Positions 48,423 through 60,412 of a stretch of DNA of 64,000 nt are shown in pieces. How positions within the stretch are numbered: position 1 is the stretch's first letter; every line of letters starts with the position of its first letter. The translations under genes and the position numbers were made by a program. Source of the stretch: Alloalcanivorax dieselolei B5 (lineage in GTDB: Bacteria; Pseudomonadota; Gammaproteobacteria; Pseudomonadales; Alcanivoracaceae); the NCBI RefSeq assembly GCF_000300005.1, contig NC_018691.1:2976001-3040000 (forward strand), in the 5' to 3' direction. The notes beneath the pieces are model-generated. The model did not search any database, was not told where the DNA came from, and saw nothing but the letters and a program-made list of their open reading frames with translations.

Positions 48423-49544
48423 ATGGCCAGCGCTCTGGATCTGTCCGCGGAATTCCCTCTTGAAAACGACGTGCTCTATCTCAATCACGCCGCCGTGGCA
48501 CCCTGGCCGAAACGCACCCGGGACGCGGTGGTGCGTTTCGCCGAGCAGAACATCACCGTGGGCGCGCGGGACTATCCGCGCTGGCTCGACACCGAGCAGA
48601 CCCTGCGCGGCCGCCTCGCGGCGCTGATCGGCGGTGTGCCACACGAGGACATCGCCTTGCTCAAGAACACCTCCGAAGGGCTGTCCGTCATCGCCCAGGG
48701 GCTGTCCTGGCGGGACGGCGATCAGGTGCTGATCAGCGACCAGGAGTTCCCCTCCAACCGCATTCCCTGGCAGGCCCTGGCCGAACAGGGTGTGGAAGTG
48801 ATCCAGGTGTCAGTGGACGGGGACAACGCCGAGCAGCGCGTCATCGATGCGCTTGGCCCCCGTGTACGCCTGGTGTCGCTGTCATCGGTGCAATACGCCA
48901 GTGGTATTCGCCTGGATCTGGCGCCGATCGGCGCCGCGTGCCGGGAACGGGGCGTGCTGTTCTGCGTGGACGCGATCCAGAGTCTGGGGGCTCACGTCTT
49001 CGACGCCGAAAGCATCAATGCGGATTTCGTCGTTGCCGATGGCCACAAATGGATGCTGGGGCCGGAGGGCCTGGCGCTGTTTTACGCCCGGCCGGAAGCC
49101 CGCGACCGGCTGCGCCTGCGCCAGTTCGGCTGGCACATGGTGGCCGACAGCAGCGACTTTGATCGCCAGGATTGGCGACCGGCGGACGACGCCCGGCGCT
49201 TCGAGTGCGGCAGTCCCAATCTGTTGTGCGCCCATGCGCTCAACGCCTCGCTGTCATTACTGGAAGAGGTGGGCATGGCCTCGGTGGAACAGCGCCTGAG
49301 CGATACCGTGACCGGCCTGATCGGCGCCCTCAAGGCGCGCGGCGCGGAACTGCTGACCCCGGAAGCGCCACGCCGCCGCGCCGGTATCGTCACCTTCCGG
49401 CTGCCCGGCGAGGCACCGCAATCCACCTTCGAACGTCTGCGTCAGGGCGGCGTGGTCTGCGCCCAGCGCGGCGGCGGCGTGCGCTTCTCGCCCCACTTCC
49501 ATACTGACCAGTCAGTCATCGACCGTGCCGTGGCGCTGTTGTAG
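48423..49544 (+). CDS. Class V aminotransferase-fold PLP enzyme
   Basis: A 373-residue PLP-dependent enzyme of the cysteine desulfurase/aminotransferase V fold. It begins LNHAAVAPWPKRTRDAVVRFAEQN, has the phosphate-binding LLKNTSEGLSVIAQGL and the cofactor Asp in VLFCVDAIQSLGAHVFD. The Schiff-base lysine is in VADGHKWMLGPEGLALFY. The C-terminal half follows the IscS/SufS-like fold without their catalytic-loop cysteine, so it is probably not a sulfur donor. The substrate cannot be assigned. The C92-like gene begins 11 bases later. Confidence 0.86.
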   Translation: MASALDLSAEFPLENDVLYLNHAAVAPWPKRTRDAVVRFAEQNITVGARDYPRWLDTEQTLRGRLAALIGGVPHEDIALLKNTSEGLSVIAQGLSWRDGDQVLISDQEFPSNRIPWQALAEQGVEVIQVSVDGDNAEQRVIDALGPRVRLVSLSSVQYASGIRLDLAPIGAACRERGVLFCVDAIQSLGAHVFDAESINADFVVADGHKWMLGPEGLALFYARPEARDRLRLRQFGWHMVADSSDFDRQDWRPADDARRFECGSPNLLCAHALNASLSLLEEVGMASVEQRLSDTVTGLIGALKARGAELLTPEAPRRRAGIVTFRLPGEAPQSTFERLRQGGVVCAQRGGGVRFSPHFHTDQSVIDRAVALL

Positions 49545-49555
49545 GATAGCGCCCC

Positions 49556-50386
49556 ATGCGAACCCAACGACTCTATCAATGGTTGTGCGAGCGCCTGCAA
49601 CGTCAGGACGGCAGCAAGGATTGGCCGCAAAGCAGCCTGGACCATCAGCGTGTCCTGCTGCAGCCCTGCGACGTGTTGCTGGTGGACAGCGACAGCGCCC
49701 TGGACCGGCGGCTGCGGCGGCTCACCGGCAGCCGATTCTCCCGTGCCCTGTTTTATATCGGCCGCCTGCATGACGTCGCCGACCCGTCCCTGCGCGCCCT
49801 GCTGGCCGATTACGTGCCTTGCGAACCGGACACCCAACTGGTGCTGGATGCCAGCCTGGAGAGAGGGTTACGGGTGCGGGAATTGAGCACGCTCAGCGGC
49901 CTGCATCTGCGCGTCTGCCGGGCACAGAATCTGTCCACGGACGAGCGTCAGGACGCGCTGCGCTACGCCATCAGCCGGGTCGGCACCGGCAGTACCACCT
50001 CCTGGAGCACGCTGATGCTGCTCTGGCTGTTTCCCTGGCGCGCAATGCCAAATGGCTGGCGCCGGCGCCTCGCCAATCGCCTGGCCACCGAGCTGCTGCG
50101 TACCCTCAGCGGCAGTCTGGTGGGCGAAGCCTTCGCTTTCATTCAATTCCCGGTTTATCCGCTGGTGAAACGGCCGGAAGACGACGGCTCACGATTGCTG
50201 CGGCTGCAGCCGCGCCTGTTCCACGCCGCCGACTTCGATCACTCGCCCTATTTCGACGTGATCAAGGCCCCTTATCTGCTGGATCAGGTCCCCGCCGGAT
50301 TTCAGGCTATTCCGTGGAAAGGGAACGCCAGCGCCATGGCCTCGGAACAGCGCGCCTCTCATTTGAGTCTGGTGGATAACCCGTAA
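49556..50386 (+). CDS. Degenerate C92/DUF830-like (permuted NlpC/P60) protein
   Basis: A 276-residue protein matching the PF05708 family: LLQPCDVLLVDSDSALDRRLRRLTGS, then FSRALFYIGR, the QLVLDASLERGLRVREL strand pair, RTLSGSLVGEAFAFIQFPVYPL and HAADFDHSPYFDVIKAP. Intact relatives have His where this one has Arg63 (W-S-H-A-A-L-Y-V-G pattern) and Cys where it has Ser185 (I-C-S-T-L-I-A-Q-A-F pattern). Both catalytic residues therefore appear lost, suggesting a pseudoenzyme with a binding role. Its 3-prime end overlaps the convergent protease gene by 28 bases. Confidence 0.75.
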   Translation: MRTQRLYQWLCERLQRQDGSKDWPQSSLDHQRVLLQPCDVLLVDSDSALDRRLRRLTGSRFSRALFYIGRLHDVADPSLRALLADYVPCEPDTQLVLDASLERGLRVRELSTLSGLHLRVCRAQNLSTDERQDALRYAISRVGTGSTTSWSTLMLLWLFPWRAMPNGWRRRLANRLATELLRTLSGSLVGEAFAFIQFPVYPLVKRPEDDGSRLLRLQPRLFHAADFDHSPYFDVIKAPYLLDQVPAGFQAIPWKGNASAMASEQRASHLSLVDNP

Positions 50387-52002
50387 ATCAACAGTATTAG
50401 CCACCACCCCAGTCCCAGGGCGCCACCACCACCGCTGCCGCCAGCTTCGGCACGAGGCGTCTCCGCCCGCGCCTGGGATGGCAGGAACGACAATTGGGTA
50501 TCGCCGGCCGGGAAATCGCCGCTGGAAGAGCCACCATCCAAATAGACCCGGCCCTCGCCCTCTCCTTCGATCACCAGTAACCGACTGGCCTGCGCCCCTT
50601 CCGCCAGGTCCCCCAATTGACACCGAACCACAGCGCCACCACTGCACCCCTCGGGCAGGCTCTTCCAGGACCAGCCTTGCGGAATCCGGAACGACAGCCA
50701 GGCATCCTGGGCGGGGAAATGGGTGGCGCGATTGATCAACCGGGCTTCCAGGGTGACGGTGTCGCCGTTGAGTCGCTGGGTTCCGGCCATCAGCAGATCC
50801 GGCTGATCGCTGAAAATGGCGGTCACCGCATCCCGTTCCAGCCGGTAATAATCGTGGGCGGCGCTGTCCGGCCAGATCCACAACCGGGACTGCACCGTCG
50901 CACCCGTGCTGGATTGCACCCGCAAGCGGTAATCGCCGCTGCTGGCCCCGCGCGCCAGCGAAGCATCACCCCGGCACAGGCTGTAACCGTCATGGTCACT
51001 GCAGGCCAGCTCATCGGCACTGATCCGCACCCCCTGGTCATGATCGATACGGGCGCCCACTCGGTGCGCCGCATTGACCCGGCTCTGATTCTCCAGCCTC
51101 AAAGACAGCGTCAGAGTCTCGCCCGGGGGGCTGTAGTAGCGGCGCCCTCCCAGCGGACGGCTGTGCAGATCCACCAGGTCATCGCCGGAGGTGCTCTCCA
51201 GCCACGCCAGGTAATCACTGACCCGGGTGTAGACGCCCGGCACCTCCGGTGTGGCGCACTGGGGCGGGCCATAGCTGGTGATGCCGGCCAGCCAGGAGCG
51301 GCCGTCATAGCGATAGACCAGAGGCCCGCCGCTGTCTCCCCGGCAGGTATCGCGCCCCGGCTCACCTTGTCTTTGCAGTTCACCGGCGCACAGCTGCTGA
51401 TCGGTAAGGTTGGACCAGTGACGCGCGCAGCGCTCCGGGGTGATGTAATCCAGCGCCACCTGATGAAGCATCCGGGGAGCACTTCCGCTCTCAGTGGTAC
51501 CCCAACCGTAGGCGGTCAGGGCCCGCTCGGCGGCGCCGTCGATCAACGCCTGCATTTCCCGGTTCTTGGCCAGGTCCAGCGCGGCCAGGGCCGATTCTCC
51601 CCGTATTTGCAGCAACGCCAGATCGTTGTAGAAAACACCGTAGACGAAGTGCGGATGAACATGCACCGCCCGCACCGGCCAGCGCTCCGCCGGCTCCCCG
51701 TCACGGTCCGCGCTGCCCAGAGCCACGAACAGCTGCTCCGGCTTCAATTGACTACCACTCTGGCCACGCACGCAGTGTGCCGCCGTCAGCACCCAACGGG
51801 GCGCCACCAGGACCGAGCCACACAGAAACGAGCCCTGTTCCGGATCACCGGAACGGCTCACCTCCAGTTCCGCCATCCAGGACGGCGCCGTTGCTATCGG
51901 TTCCCCCCCGATAATCTGTGGCGACATGCTCTGTGCCCGGCCCCCCAAGGGCATCAGGCAAAGCAGCACACAGGAGAAAGCAGCAAAGATACGCAAATTC
52001 AC
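50359..52002 (-). CDS. Secreted trypsin-like serine protease with GlyGly-CTERM tail
   Basis: A 547-residue S1-family protease. I start at the GTG at 52002, giving a clean signal peptide (MNLRIFAAFSCVLLCLMPLGGRA); a TTG nine codons earlier is possible. The catalytic triad is complete: His in LTAAHC, Asp in YNDLALLQI and Ser in CRGDSGGPLVY, with activation site PQIIGGEP. After the protease domain come beta-rich repeats and then GGSGGGGALGLGWWLILLIYG with a basic end. That is a GlyGly-CTERM sorting signal, so the enzyme is probably handled by rhombosortase, secreted by type II secretion and surface-released. No rhombosortase gene is in the window. Confidence 0.9.
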   Translation of the reverse strand: MNLRIFAAFSCVLLCLMPLGGRAQSMSPQIIGGEPIATAPSWMAELEVSRSGDPEQGSFLCGSVLVAPRWVLTAAHCVRGQSGSQLKPEQLFVALGSADRDGEPAERWPVRAVHVHPHFVYGVFYNDLALLQIRGESALAALDLAKNREMQALIDGAAERALTAYGWGTTESGSAPRMLHQVALDYITPERCARHWSNLTDQQLCAGELQRQGEPGRDTCRGDSGGPLVYRYDGRSWLAGITSYGPPQCATPEVPGVYTRVSDYLAWLESTSGDDLVDLHSRPLGGRRYYSPPGETLTLSLRLENQSRVNAAHRVGARIDHDQGVRISADELACSDHDGYSLCRGDASLARGASSGDYRLRVQSSTGATVQSRLWIWPDSAAHDYYRLERDAVTAIFSDQPDLLMAGTQRLNGDTVTLEARLINRATHFPAQDAWLSFRIPQGWSWKSLPEGCSGGAVVRCQLGDLAEGAQASRLLVIEGEGEGRVYLDGGSSSGDFPAGDTQLSFLPSQARAETPRAEAGGSGGGGALGLGWWLILLIYGLSTRLK

Positions 52003-52133
52003 ACCACACCCACCAAGGCAATTTCGCAAAGAGACAGGACATTAATCCCAGATTAATGAGAAATTCTACCTAGTATTTATTTAAGGATATATCACTGTGA
52101 CGCGCATCACAAAAAGGCATGTGCAAAAACAAT

Positions 52134-52177
52134 AAAAAGGCGCCATTTCGTGCAGATTAACCACACGATAGGCGCCT
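52134..52177 (-). terminator. Terminator after rmuC
   Basis: AGGCGCC at 52138-52144 and GGCGCCT at 52171-52177 form the outer stem. CGTG and CACG extend it across one mismatch region, leaving a loop of about 11 bases. On the minus strand it is followed by TTTTT. It lies 45 bases beyond the rmuC stop. Confidence 0.75.
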
Positions 52178-52221
52178 ATTTAAGTTTTTTATCTACAATT
52201 TATAGCACTATAAAAAGTGGC

Positions 52222-53556
52222 TTACTGGTCGCTGATGCCCTCGTCTCCGTCATCCTCCACCGGAGGCGGCAGATTGCGCCGGGCCTTGGCCCCCAGATCC
52301 CGCAACTTATGGGCCTGCCCCAGCAGGTTGCCACGCCCTTCCGTGAGCCGCTTGTAGGACGTTTCCCAGGCCTGTTGCGCCTTGCCGAGCTTGTCTCCCA
52401 CATCCTCCAGGGATTCGCTGATCAGGGATACCTGATCACAGATACGGCCGGCGCGGTCGGCGATGTCCAGGGCATTACGATTCTGATACTCGTACCGCCA
52501 GATGTTCTGAATAGTACGCAGGGTCACCAGCAAGGTGGTGGGACTGACCAGCACGATGTTGCGCTCGTAGGCTTCGGTATAGAGCCCCGGCTCCGCTTCC
52601 ATGGCGGTCATGAAGGCCCCCTCCACCGGGATAAACAGCAACACGAAATCGAGACTGCGAATCCCGTCCAGACGGCTGTAATCCTTGATGTCCAGCCCCT
52701 TGATATGGGCGCGCACGGATTGCAGGTGCTGATCGCGGGCCTGGCGGCGTTCCTCCTCGTCCTCGGCGCTGGTGAAGCGCTCATAGGCCACCAGGGAGAC
52801 CTTGGCGTCGATCACCACGTCCTTGCCCTCGGGCAGATGGACGATGGCGTCCGGCAGTCGCCGGCCGCCATCCTCGCCACGCAACGCCACCTGGGTGTCG
52901 TATTCCCGTCCTTTGGTCAAGCCGGAGCTTTCCAGCACCCGCTCCAGAATCATCTCGCCCCAGTTGCCCTGGGTCTTCACCTGGCCGCGCAGGGCGTCGG
53001 TCAGATTCCGGGCGTCCTGATGCATTTGCTGATTGAGACTTTTGAGATGCTGGAGCTGCTCGGTCAGCGCCGCCTGGGCACGGGCATCATCACCGTGGAT
53101 CTGGTCAACGCGGCGACGGAATTCGGTCAGCTGCTCACGGAACGGCTGCAGCAGAGTATGGATGCCTTCGCGGTTTTTCTCCTCGAACTGACGGCTGCGC
53201 TGCTCGAAGATGCGCGCGGCCAGCAATTCGAATTCCTTGCGCAGCTGCTCCCGGCTCTCCTCGGCGAAGCGCAGCTTGTCCTGCTGGCCGGACAAACGCT
53301 CCTCCAGACGGGCCTGCTCGGCGCGGGCCACGGACAGCTTCTCCTCCGCCTGGCGCCATTGTTGACCTTGCTGCTCCAAGTGCTGGCGTTGCTCGTCACG
53401 CTCCTGCTCCAGTGCCTGGATCCGCAGCGCCAACCGCTCCGCTTCCTGTTCCAACAGGGCACGGCGCCGCCGCATCGGCAGCCAGACCAGCAGCGCGGCG
53501 ATCACCGCCGCGGCCACGGCGGCGGCCGCCAGCCACCACCCAAACATCGCCGTCAT
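52222..53556 (-). CDS. rmuC: DNA recombination protein RmuC
   Basis: A 444-residue protein with one N-terminal membrane helix (MFGWWLAAAAVAAAVIAALLVWLP), a long coiled coil (about residues 35-170, rich in Glu/Gln/Arg) and the RmuC nuclease-like domain. Core motifs are GNWGEMILERVLESSGL, LPDAIVHLPEGKDVVIDAKVSLVAYER and PSTTLLVTLRTIQNIWRYE-like VSPTTLLVTLRTIQNIWR. E. coli RmuC limits inversion at short inverted repeats. The start codon overlaps the tatD stop by one base (TGATG); a GTG one codon earlier is possible. Confidence 0.93.
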   Translation of the reverse strand: MTAMFGWWLAAAAVAAAVIAALLVWLPMRRRRALLEQEAERLALRIQALEQERDEQRQHLEQQGQQWRQAEEKLSVARAEQARLEERLSGQQDKLRFAEESREQLRKEFELLAARIFEQRSRQFEEKNREGIHTLLQPFREQLTEFRRRVDQIHGDDARAQAALTEQLQHLKSLNQQMHQDARNLTDALRGQVKTQGNWGEMILERVLESSGLTKGREYDTQVALRGEDGGRRLPDAIVHLPEGKDVVIDAKVSLVAYERFTSAEDEEERRQARDQHLQSVRAHIKGLDIKDYSRLDGIRSLDFVLLFIPVEGAFMTAMEAEPGLYTEAYERNIVLVSPTTLLVTLRTIQNIWRYEYQNRNALDIADRAGRICDQVSLISESLEDVGDKLGKAQQAWETSYKRLTEGRGNLLGQAHKLRDLGAKARRNLPPPVEDDGDEGISDQ

Positions 53557-54353
53557 CACGGTACCGCCTTATTGAACAGCTGGAAGAAGTTATTGCGGGT
53601 AATGCGGGCCAGCTCCGCCACCGGCAGCCCTTTCAGTTGCGCCACGCACTCCGCCACTTTGGCGACGAAGCGGGGTTCGTTGGGCTTGCCCCGGTAGGGT
53701 ACCGGCGCCAGCCAGGGAGCGTCGGTCTCGATCAGCAAACGTTCCACCGGCAACGCGGCGACGGTTTCACGCAGCGCTTCCGCGTTGCGGAAAGTGACGA
53801 TACCGGAAATGGAGATGTAAAAACCCAGCTCGATGGCCTGCTCCGCCATGTCGCGGTCCTCGGTGAAGCAGTGCAGGACGCCCCGCACCCGCCCTTCCCC
53901 ATGCTCGCGCAGCAGCGCCAGGGTATCGTCCTTGGCGCCGCGGGTGTGTACCACCAGCGGCAGACCGGTGTCGCGGGCGGCGCGGATATGCTCAACGAAA
54001 CGCTTTTGCTGCCACTCCCGTTGCTCCTTGGCGTAGAAGTAGTCCAGACCGGTTTCGCCGATGCCCACCACCCTGGGATGGTCCGCCAGGCCGATCAGTT
54101 CCGCCGCGTCCGGTTCATGCACGTCCTTGTAGAGCGGGTGCACACCGACGGTGGCGAACACCTCCGGCTGGGTTTCAGCCATCTCCCGCACCCGTGGAAA
54201 GGTCTCCAGATCGACACCGATGCACAGCATGGTGCCCACGCCGTCGGCGCGGGTGGCGGCCATGAGGGCCTGAAAATCACCTTGGTAGGCGTCCAGATTG
54301 AGGCGGTCCAGGTGGCAATGGGAGTCCACCAGATCAAGGGTCTCCGTAGACAT
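53556..54353 (-). CDS. TatD-family metal-dependent deoxyribonuclease
   Basis: A 265-residue TIM-barrel hydrolase. Metal-binding motifs are VDSHCHLDRL at the start, GIGETGLDYFYAKE in the middle, PLVVHTRGAKDDTL, and the C-terminal LIETDAPWLAPVPYRGKPNEP. TatD homologues have 3-prime exonuclease activity on DNA and may act in oxidative-damage repair. Its position after pilZ, holB, tmk and mltG is the Pseudomonas order, so YcfH is the likely ortholog. Confidence 0.93.
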   Translation of the reverse strand: MSTETLDLVDSHCHLDRLNLDAYQGDFQALMAATRADGVGTMLCIGVDLETFPRVREMAETQPEVFATVGVHPLYKDVHEPDAAELIGLADHPRVVGIGETGLDYFYAKEQREWQQKRFVEHIRAARDTGLPLVVHTRGAKDDTLALLREHGEGRVRGVLHCFTEDRDMAEQAIELGFYISISGIVTFRNAEALRETVAALPVERLLIETDAPWLAPVPYRGKPNEPRFVAKVAECVAQLKGLPVAELARITRNNFFQLFNKAVP

Positions 54354-54420
54354 GAAACACTCCGTATTGAACTGCGGGCATTCTACATGAAACGGGATCC
54401 CGGGTGCCGGACGACAGGCG

Positions 54421-54768
54421 CTACATCGTATGCGTGGGCCGGTCCGATTGCAGCGAGCCGGCGAGGTGATTTTCTATGGTGCGCCGGGCGGTATCGTCCT
54501 GGTCGGAGAACTGCACGCCAATGCCGGCACTGCGGTTGCCCTGGGCGCCTCGTGGCGTGATCCAGACCACCCGGCCGGCAACCGGTATTTTCTCCGGCTC
54601 ATCCATGATGCTGAGCAGGAGAAAGATCTCCTCCCCCAGTTGATAGGCTTTCTCGGTCGGCACGAACAAACCGCCGTTGCCGATAAACGGCATGTAAGCG
54701 GCGTACAGCGCCGCCTTGTCCTTGATACTCAGTGAAAGAATGCCACTACGGCCCCCCGGCATCTTCAT
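54421..54768 (-). CDS. pilZ: PilZ-domain protein (type IV pilus biogenesis type)
   Basis: A 115-residue protein corresponding by position and sequence to Pseudomonas PilZ: LSLSIKDKAALYAAYMPFIGNGGLFVPT, GEEIFLLLSIMDEPEKIPVAGRVVWITPRGAQGNRSAGIGVQF. The RxxxR and D/NxSxxG c-di-GMP motifs of true receptors are not present, as in the founding PilZ, which works through protein partners in pilus assembly. GGGGGG lies four bases before the ATG at 54768. It sits between holB and tatD. Confidence 0.92.
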   Translation of the reverse strand: MKMPGGRSGILSLSIKDKAALYAAYMPFIGNGGLFVPTEKAYQLGEEIFLLLSIMDEPEKIPVAGRVVWITPRGAQGNRSAGIGVQFSDQDDTARRTIENHLAGSLQSDRPTHTM

Positions 54769-54826
54769 GCCACCCCCCTGTCGCGGTACTGCTTGTGATT
54801 GTTGTGCATGCCAATTCCGTGGGCGA

Positions 54827-57515
<2,689 letters not shown>

Positions 57516-57582
57516 GGATTGAATTTCAATGCCTGTATTGACGATCCCTGGCCACGGAGAGGGATCGGGGTTATGCGCGCGC

Positions 57583-58371
57583 TCAGTCGTTGAACTGCGC
57601 CCGCCAGAGCTGTTGCCACCGTAGAACATGGGGGTTCATCGGCCACACCCACTGCGCCAGTTTACGCACCGGCAACAGGCCGACAATACTGTTGGTAAGA
57701 AAAATGCCATCCGCCCGGCGCAGATGTGACAGGGGCCTCGCCCTCACCTCAACCGACCAGCCCTGATCGCGGGCGACGTCGAGCAGCCAGTCGCGTGCCA
57801 CACCGGCGACTCCGGCGCGCTCCAGGGAGGGCGTCCACAGCAGGTTGCCGAACACGGCGAACAGATTCATCGAAGTGGCTTCCAGCGGACACCGGTGACG
57901 GTCCAGCAACAGTCCCTCGCGCCAGCCATGGCGGCCGGCCTCGGCGCGCGCCGCCACTTGTGGCAAGCGGTTGAGATGCTTGAGTCCGGCAAAAGGATCG
58001 TCCGGCAGCACGGTATCGCAGAGACCGATTTCGACCCCGTGCCGGAGATGATCGCGCGGTTCCTCCGTCAGCGGGAACCATTGGCCAAACAGGGTGGGTT
58101 CAGGCGTCTCCGGCGGCAAATAACCACGGCCGCCGCTGCCACGGGTCAACACCAGTTTGACCACGCCGGCCTCCGCGTCGTGATCACGCAGTTGCGCCGC
58201 CAGAGTCCGTTCCAGACTTTCCGCCGCCAGCGGAATCGCCAGCCGGCGGGCGCCGGCCAGCATTCTCGCCCGGTGCCGGGGCCATAATGGCACCCGGCCG
58301 TCCGCGCCAACCCTCAGGGTTTCGAACAGACCATCCCCGTAGGCCAGACCACGGTCACTGCGGGACAGCAT
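57583..58371 (-). CDS. pabC: Aminodeoxychorismate lyase
   Basis: A 262-residue fold-type IV PLP enzyme making p-aminobenzoate for folate. It begins SRSDRGLAYGDGLFETLRV. Typical segments are LVLTRGSGGRGYLPP, GLKHLNRLPQVAARAEAGRHGWREGLLLD, where the Lys of GLKHLNRL is the PLP lysine, and ADGIFLTNSIVGLLPV. It stands between fabF (10 bases) and mltG, as in pseudomonads. Confidence 0.94.
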   Translation of the reverse strand: MLSRSDRGLAYGDGLFETLRVGADGRVPLWPRHRARMLAGARRLAIPLAAESLERTLAAQLRDHDAEAGVVKLVLTRGSGGRGYLPPETPEPTLFGQWFPLTEEPRDHLRHGVEIGLCDTVLPDDPFAGLKHLNRLPQVAARAEAGRHGWREGLLLDRHRCPLEATSMNLFAVFGNLLWTPSLERAGVAGVARDWLLDVARDQGWSVEVRARPLSHLRRADGIFLTNSIVGLLPVRKLAQWVWPMNPHVLRWQQLWRAQFND

Positions 58372-58381
58372 GACGCTCCGC

Positions 58382-59620
58382 TCAAACGCGGCGGAACAGC
58401 AGGGTGGCGTTGGTGCCGCCGAAACCGAAGGAGTTGGACAAGGTCACGTCCATCTGGCGATCCTGGGCCTGATTGGGCACCAGGTTCAGGTCGCAGCCCT
58501 CATCCGCGTCGTCCAGGTTGATGGTCGGCGGAGCCACCTTGTCACGCATGGCCAGCAGACAAATGATCGCTTCCACGGCACCGGCGGCGCCCAGAAGGTG
58601 ACCGATCATGGACTTGGTGGAGCTCACCGCCAGCTTGTCGGCGTGCTCGCCAAACGCCTGCTTCACCGCGTTCAGTTCGGCCAGGTCGCCCAGTTTGGTG
58701 GAGGTGGCATGGGCATTGATGTAATCCACTTCACCGGCGTCCATCCCCGCGTCACGCAGGGCGTTACGCATGGACAACGCGGCGCCGGCGCCGTTCTCGG
58801 AAGGCGCGGTCATGTGGTAGGCGTCATCGCTCATACCGTAGCCGACCAGTTCGGCGTAAATAGTGGCACCCCGGGCCTTGGCCCGTTCGTATTCTTCCAG
58901 CACCACGGCACCGGCGCCGTCGCCAAGCACGAAGCCGTCACGCTCGCGGTCCCAGGGCCGGCTGGCCGCCTGGGGATCGTCGTTGCGGGAAGACAGCGCC
59001 CGCGCCGCGGCAAAACCGCCCATGCCCAGCGGCGTGGAGCCTTTTTCCGCGCCGCCGGCGATCATCACGTCGGCGAGACCCAACTGAATCTGCTGGGCGG
59101 CGAAACCGATGTTATGGGTGCCGGTGGTGCAGGCGGATACGGTGGCGAAGTTCGGGCCCTTGAAGCCGTACATGATGGCCAGGTTGCCGGCGATCATATT
59201 GATGATGGTGCTGGGCACGAAAAACGGGGACAGCTTGCGCGGCCCGGAATCCAGTAACTTGCGGTGGTTCTCCTCGATATTGGTGAGGCCGCCGATACCG
59301 GAACCGATGGCGGCGCCGATGCGCTCGCCGTCTTCCTTGTCCATATCCAGGCCGGCATCGCCAATGGCCTGGATCGCCGCCACCATGCCGTACTGGACGA
59401 ACAGGTCCATTTTCCGGCCTTCCTTGGCGGACAGGTAGTCACCCAGTTCAAAATCCGGTACCAGGCCGGCGAATTTGGTGGAGAAATCCGAGGTGTCGAA
59501 GTGCTCAATCGGGCGAATGCCGCTACGGCCCGCCTTGATGCCCTCCCAGGTACTGTTCACATCGGCGCCCAGGGGCGTGAGCATACCCAGACCGGTTACC
59601 ACTACTCGACGTCGTGTCAC
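58382..59620 (-). CDS. fabF: 3-oxoacyl-ACP synthase II
   Basis: A 412-residue condensing enzyme elongating acyl-ACP with malonyl-ACP. The GTG at 59620 has GGAGG seven bases upstream and gives [14 protein letters not shown]; the longest frame adds five residues. The triad is seen as Cys in [11 protein letters not shown], His in [12 protein letters not shown] and His in [15 protein letters not shown]. It follows acpP with a terminator between them and is coupled in function to fabG and fabD. Confidence 0.97.
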   Translation of the reverse strand: MTRRRVVVTGLGMLTPLGADVNSTWEGIKAGRSGIRPIEHFDTSDFSTKFAGLVPDFELGDYLSAKEGRKMDLFVQYGMVAAIQAIGDAGLDMDKEDGERIGAAIGSGIGGLTNIEENHRKLLDSGPRKLSPFFVPSTIINMIAGNLAIMYGFKGPNFATVSACTTGTHNIGFAAQQIQLGLADVMIAGGAEKGSTPLGMGGFAAARALSSRNDDPQAASRPWDRERDGFVLGDGAGAVVLEEYERAKARGATIYAELVGYGMSDDAYHMTAPSENGAGAALSMRNALRDAGMDAGEVDYINAHATSTKLGDLAELNAVKQAFGEHADKLAVSSTKSMIGHLLGAAGAVEAIICLLAMRDKVAPPTINLDDADEGCDLNLVPNQAQDRQMDVTLSNSFGFGGTNATLLFRRV

Positions 59621-59707
59621 CTGTATTCCTCCCAAAATGACGATTCCGGGGCCGGACCAATCAGCGCCGGCGCCCTCGGATTATAACGTACCGATTCGCT
59701 GCCAGGG

Positions 59708-59757
59708 CAGCTCCCACAGCAGCTCCGTAGCGCTCTCCGTGGGAAGCGAGCCTGCTC
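59708..59757. repeat. Rearranged REP-like fragments
   Basis: CTCCCACAGCAGCTCCGTAG resembles the right end of the REP-like repeats. GTGGGAAGCGAGCCTGCTCG resembles a left arm. They stand side by side in head-to-tail order, so this looks like a diverged or recombined copy in the fabF-acpP gap. Confidence 0.45.
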
Positions 59758-59807
59758 GCGAATACAGCGCGACTGCATATCTCCAACGCTAACAGACGCA
59801 ATGTGAG

Positions 59808-59842
59808 CACCATGGACGGTGATCACCATGGAGGGTGATCAC
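59808..59842. repeat. Tandem 16-base repeat, two copies
   Basis: CACCATGGACGGTGAT at 59808-59823 is followed directly by CACCATGGAGGGTGAT at 59824-59839 and a partial third copy. Each unit junction forms the palindrome GGTGATCACC. It is 62 bases beyond the acpP stop on the minus strand, immediately past the acpP terminator. Confidence 0.6.
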
Positions 59843-59879
59843 AAAAAAACCGCAAGCCCGTACAGAGCCTGCGGTTTTC
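59843..59879 (-). terminator. Terminator after acpP
   Basis: AAAACCGCA and TGCGGTTTT arms pair, with GC and GC extending the stem around a loop. On the minus strand the stem ends in a T run. It is 24 bases after the acpP stop. Confidence 0.85.
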
Positions 59880-59903
59880 CTTAGCGCAGCGTTACGACCG
59901 AAA

Positions 59904-60137
59904 TCAGCTGTGGGCTTTGATGTAGTCCACGGCTGCTTGTACGGTGCTGATCTTCTCAGCTTCTTCGTCGGGGATTTCGGTCTCGAATTCTTCCTCGAGG
60001 GCCATTACCAGTTCAACGGTGTCCAGGGAATCGGCGCCCAGGTCTTCCACGAAGGAAGATTCGGATTTCACGTCTTCCGGCTTAACGCCCAATTGCTCGA
60101 CAATGATCTTCTGGACCCGTTCTTCGATGCTGCTCAT
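59904..60137 (-). CDS. acpP: Acyl carrier protein
   Basis: A 77-residue acidic carrier. The phosphopantetheine serine is Ser37, in the conserved [19 protein letters not shown]. It begins [19 protein letters not shown] and ends [12 protein letters not shown]. It carries growing acyl chains between FabD, FabG, FabF and PlsX products. AGGAG lies upstream of the ATG at 60137. It is likely one of the most highly expressed genes here. Confidence 0.98.
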   Translation of the reverse strand: MSSIEERVQKIIVEQLGVKPEDVKSESSFVEDLGADSLDTVELVMALEEEFETEIPDEEAEKISTVQAAVDYIKAHS

Positions 60138-60412
60138 GATCCTATTACTCTCCTATTAATGGTGTGCAAGCACCTATGAGCGGCTATTCTAGGTGAACGC
60201 GATTTGCGCTTGCAAGCCGCCGCCGGTGCCCGTTTTCACGGATACGTTTCCAAATATGTTGAACCCCACCCACCGTGGAGACGATAAATGCCATCTCGAC
60301 GGGGGCCACCCTGAAGCAGCGGCCCGGGCGAATCCATTGCATAAACCAGCCCCGAAAGGCCGGCGCATTCCAACCGGAACCGGCAGCTTAGCGGTTTCCG
60401 GAGGATTTGTCC

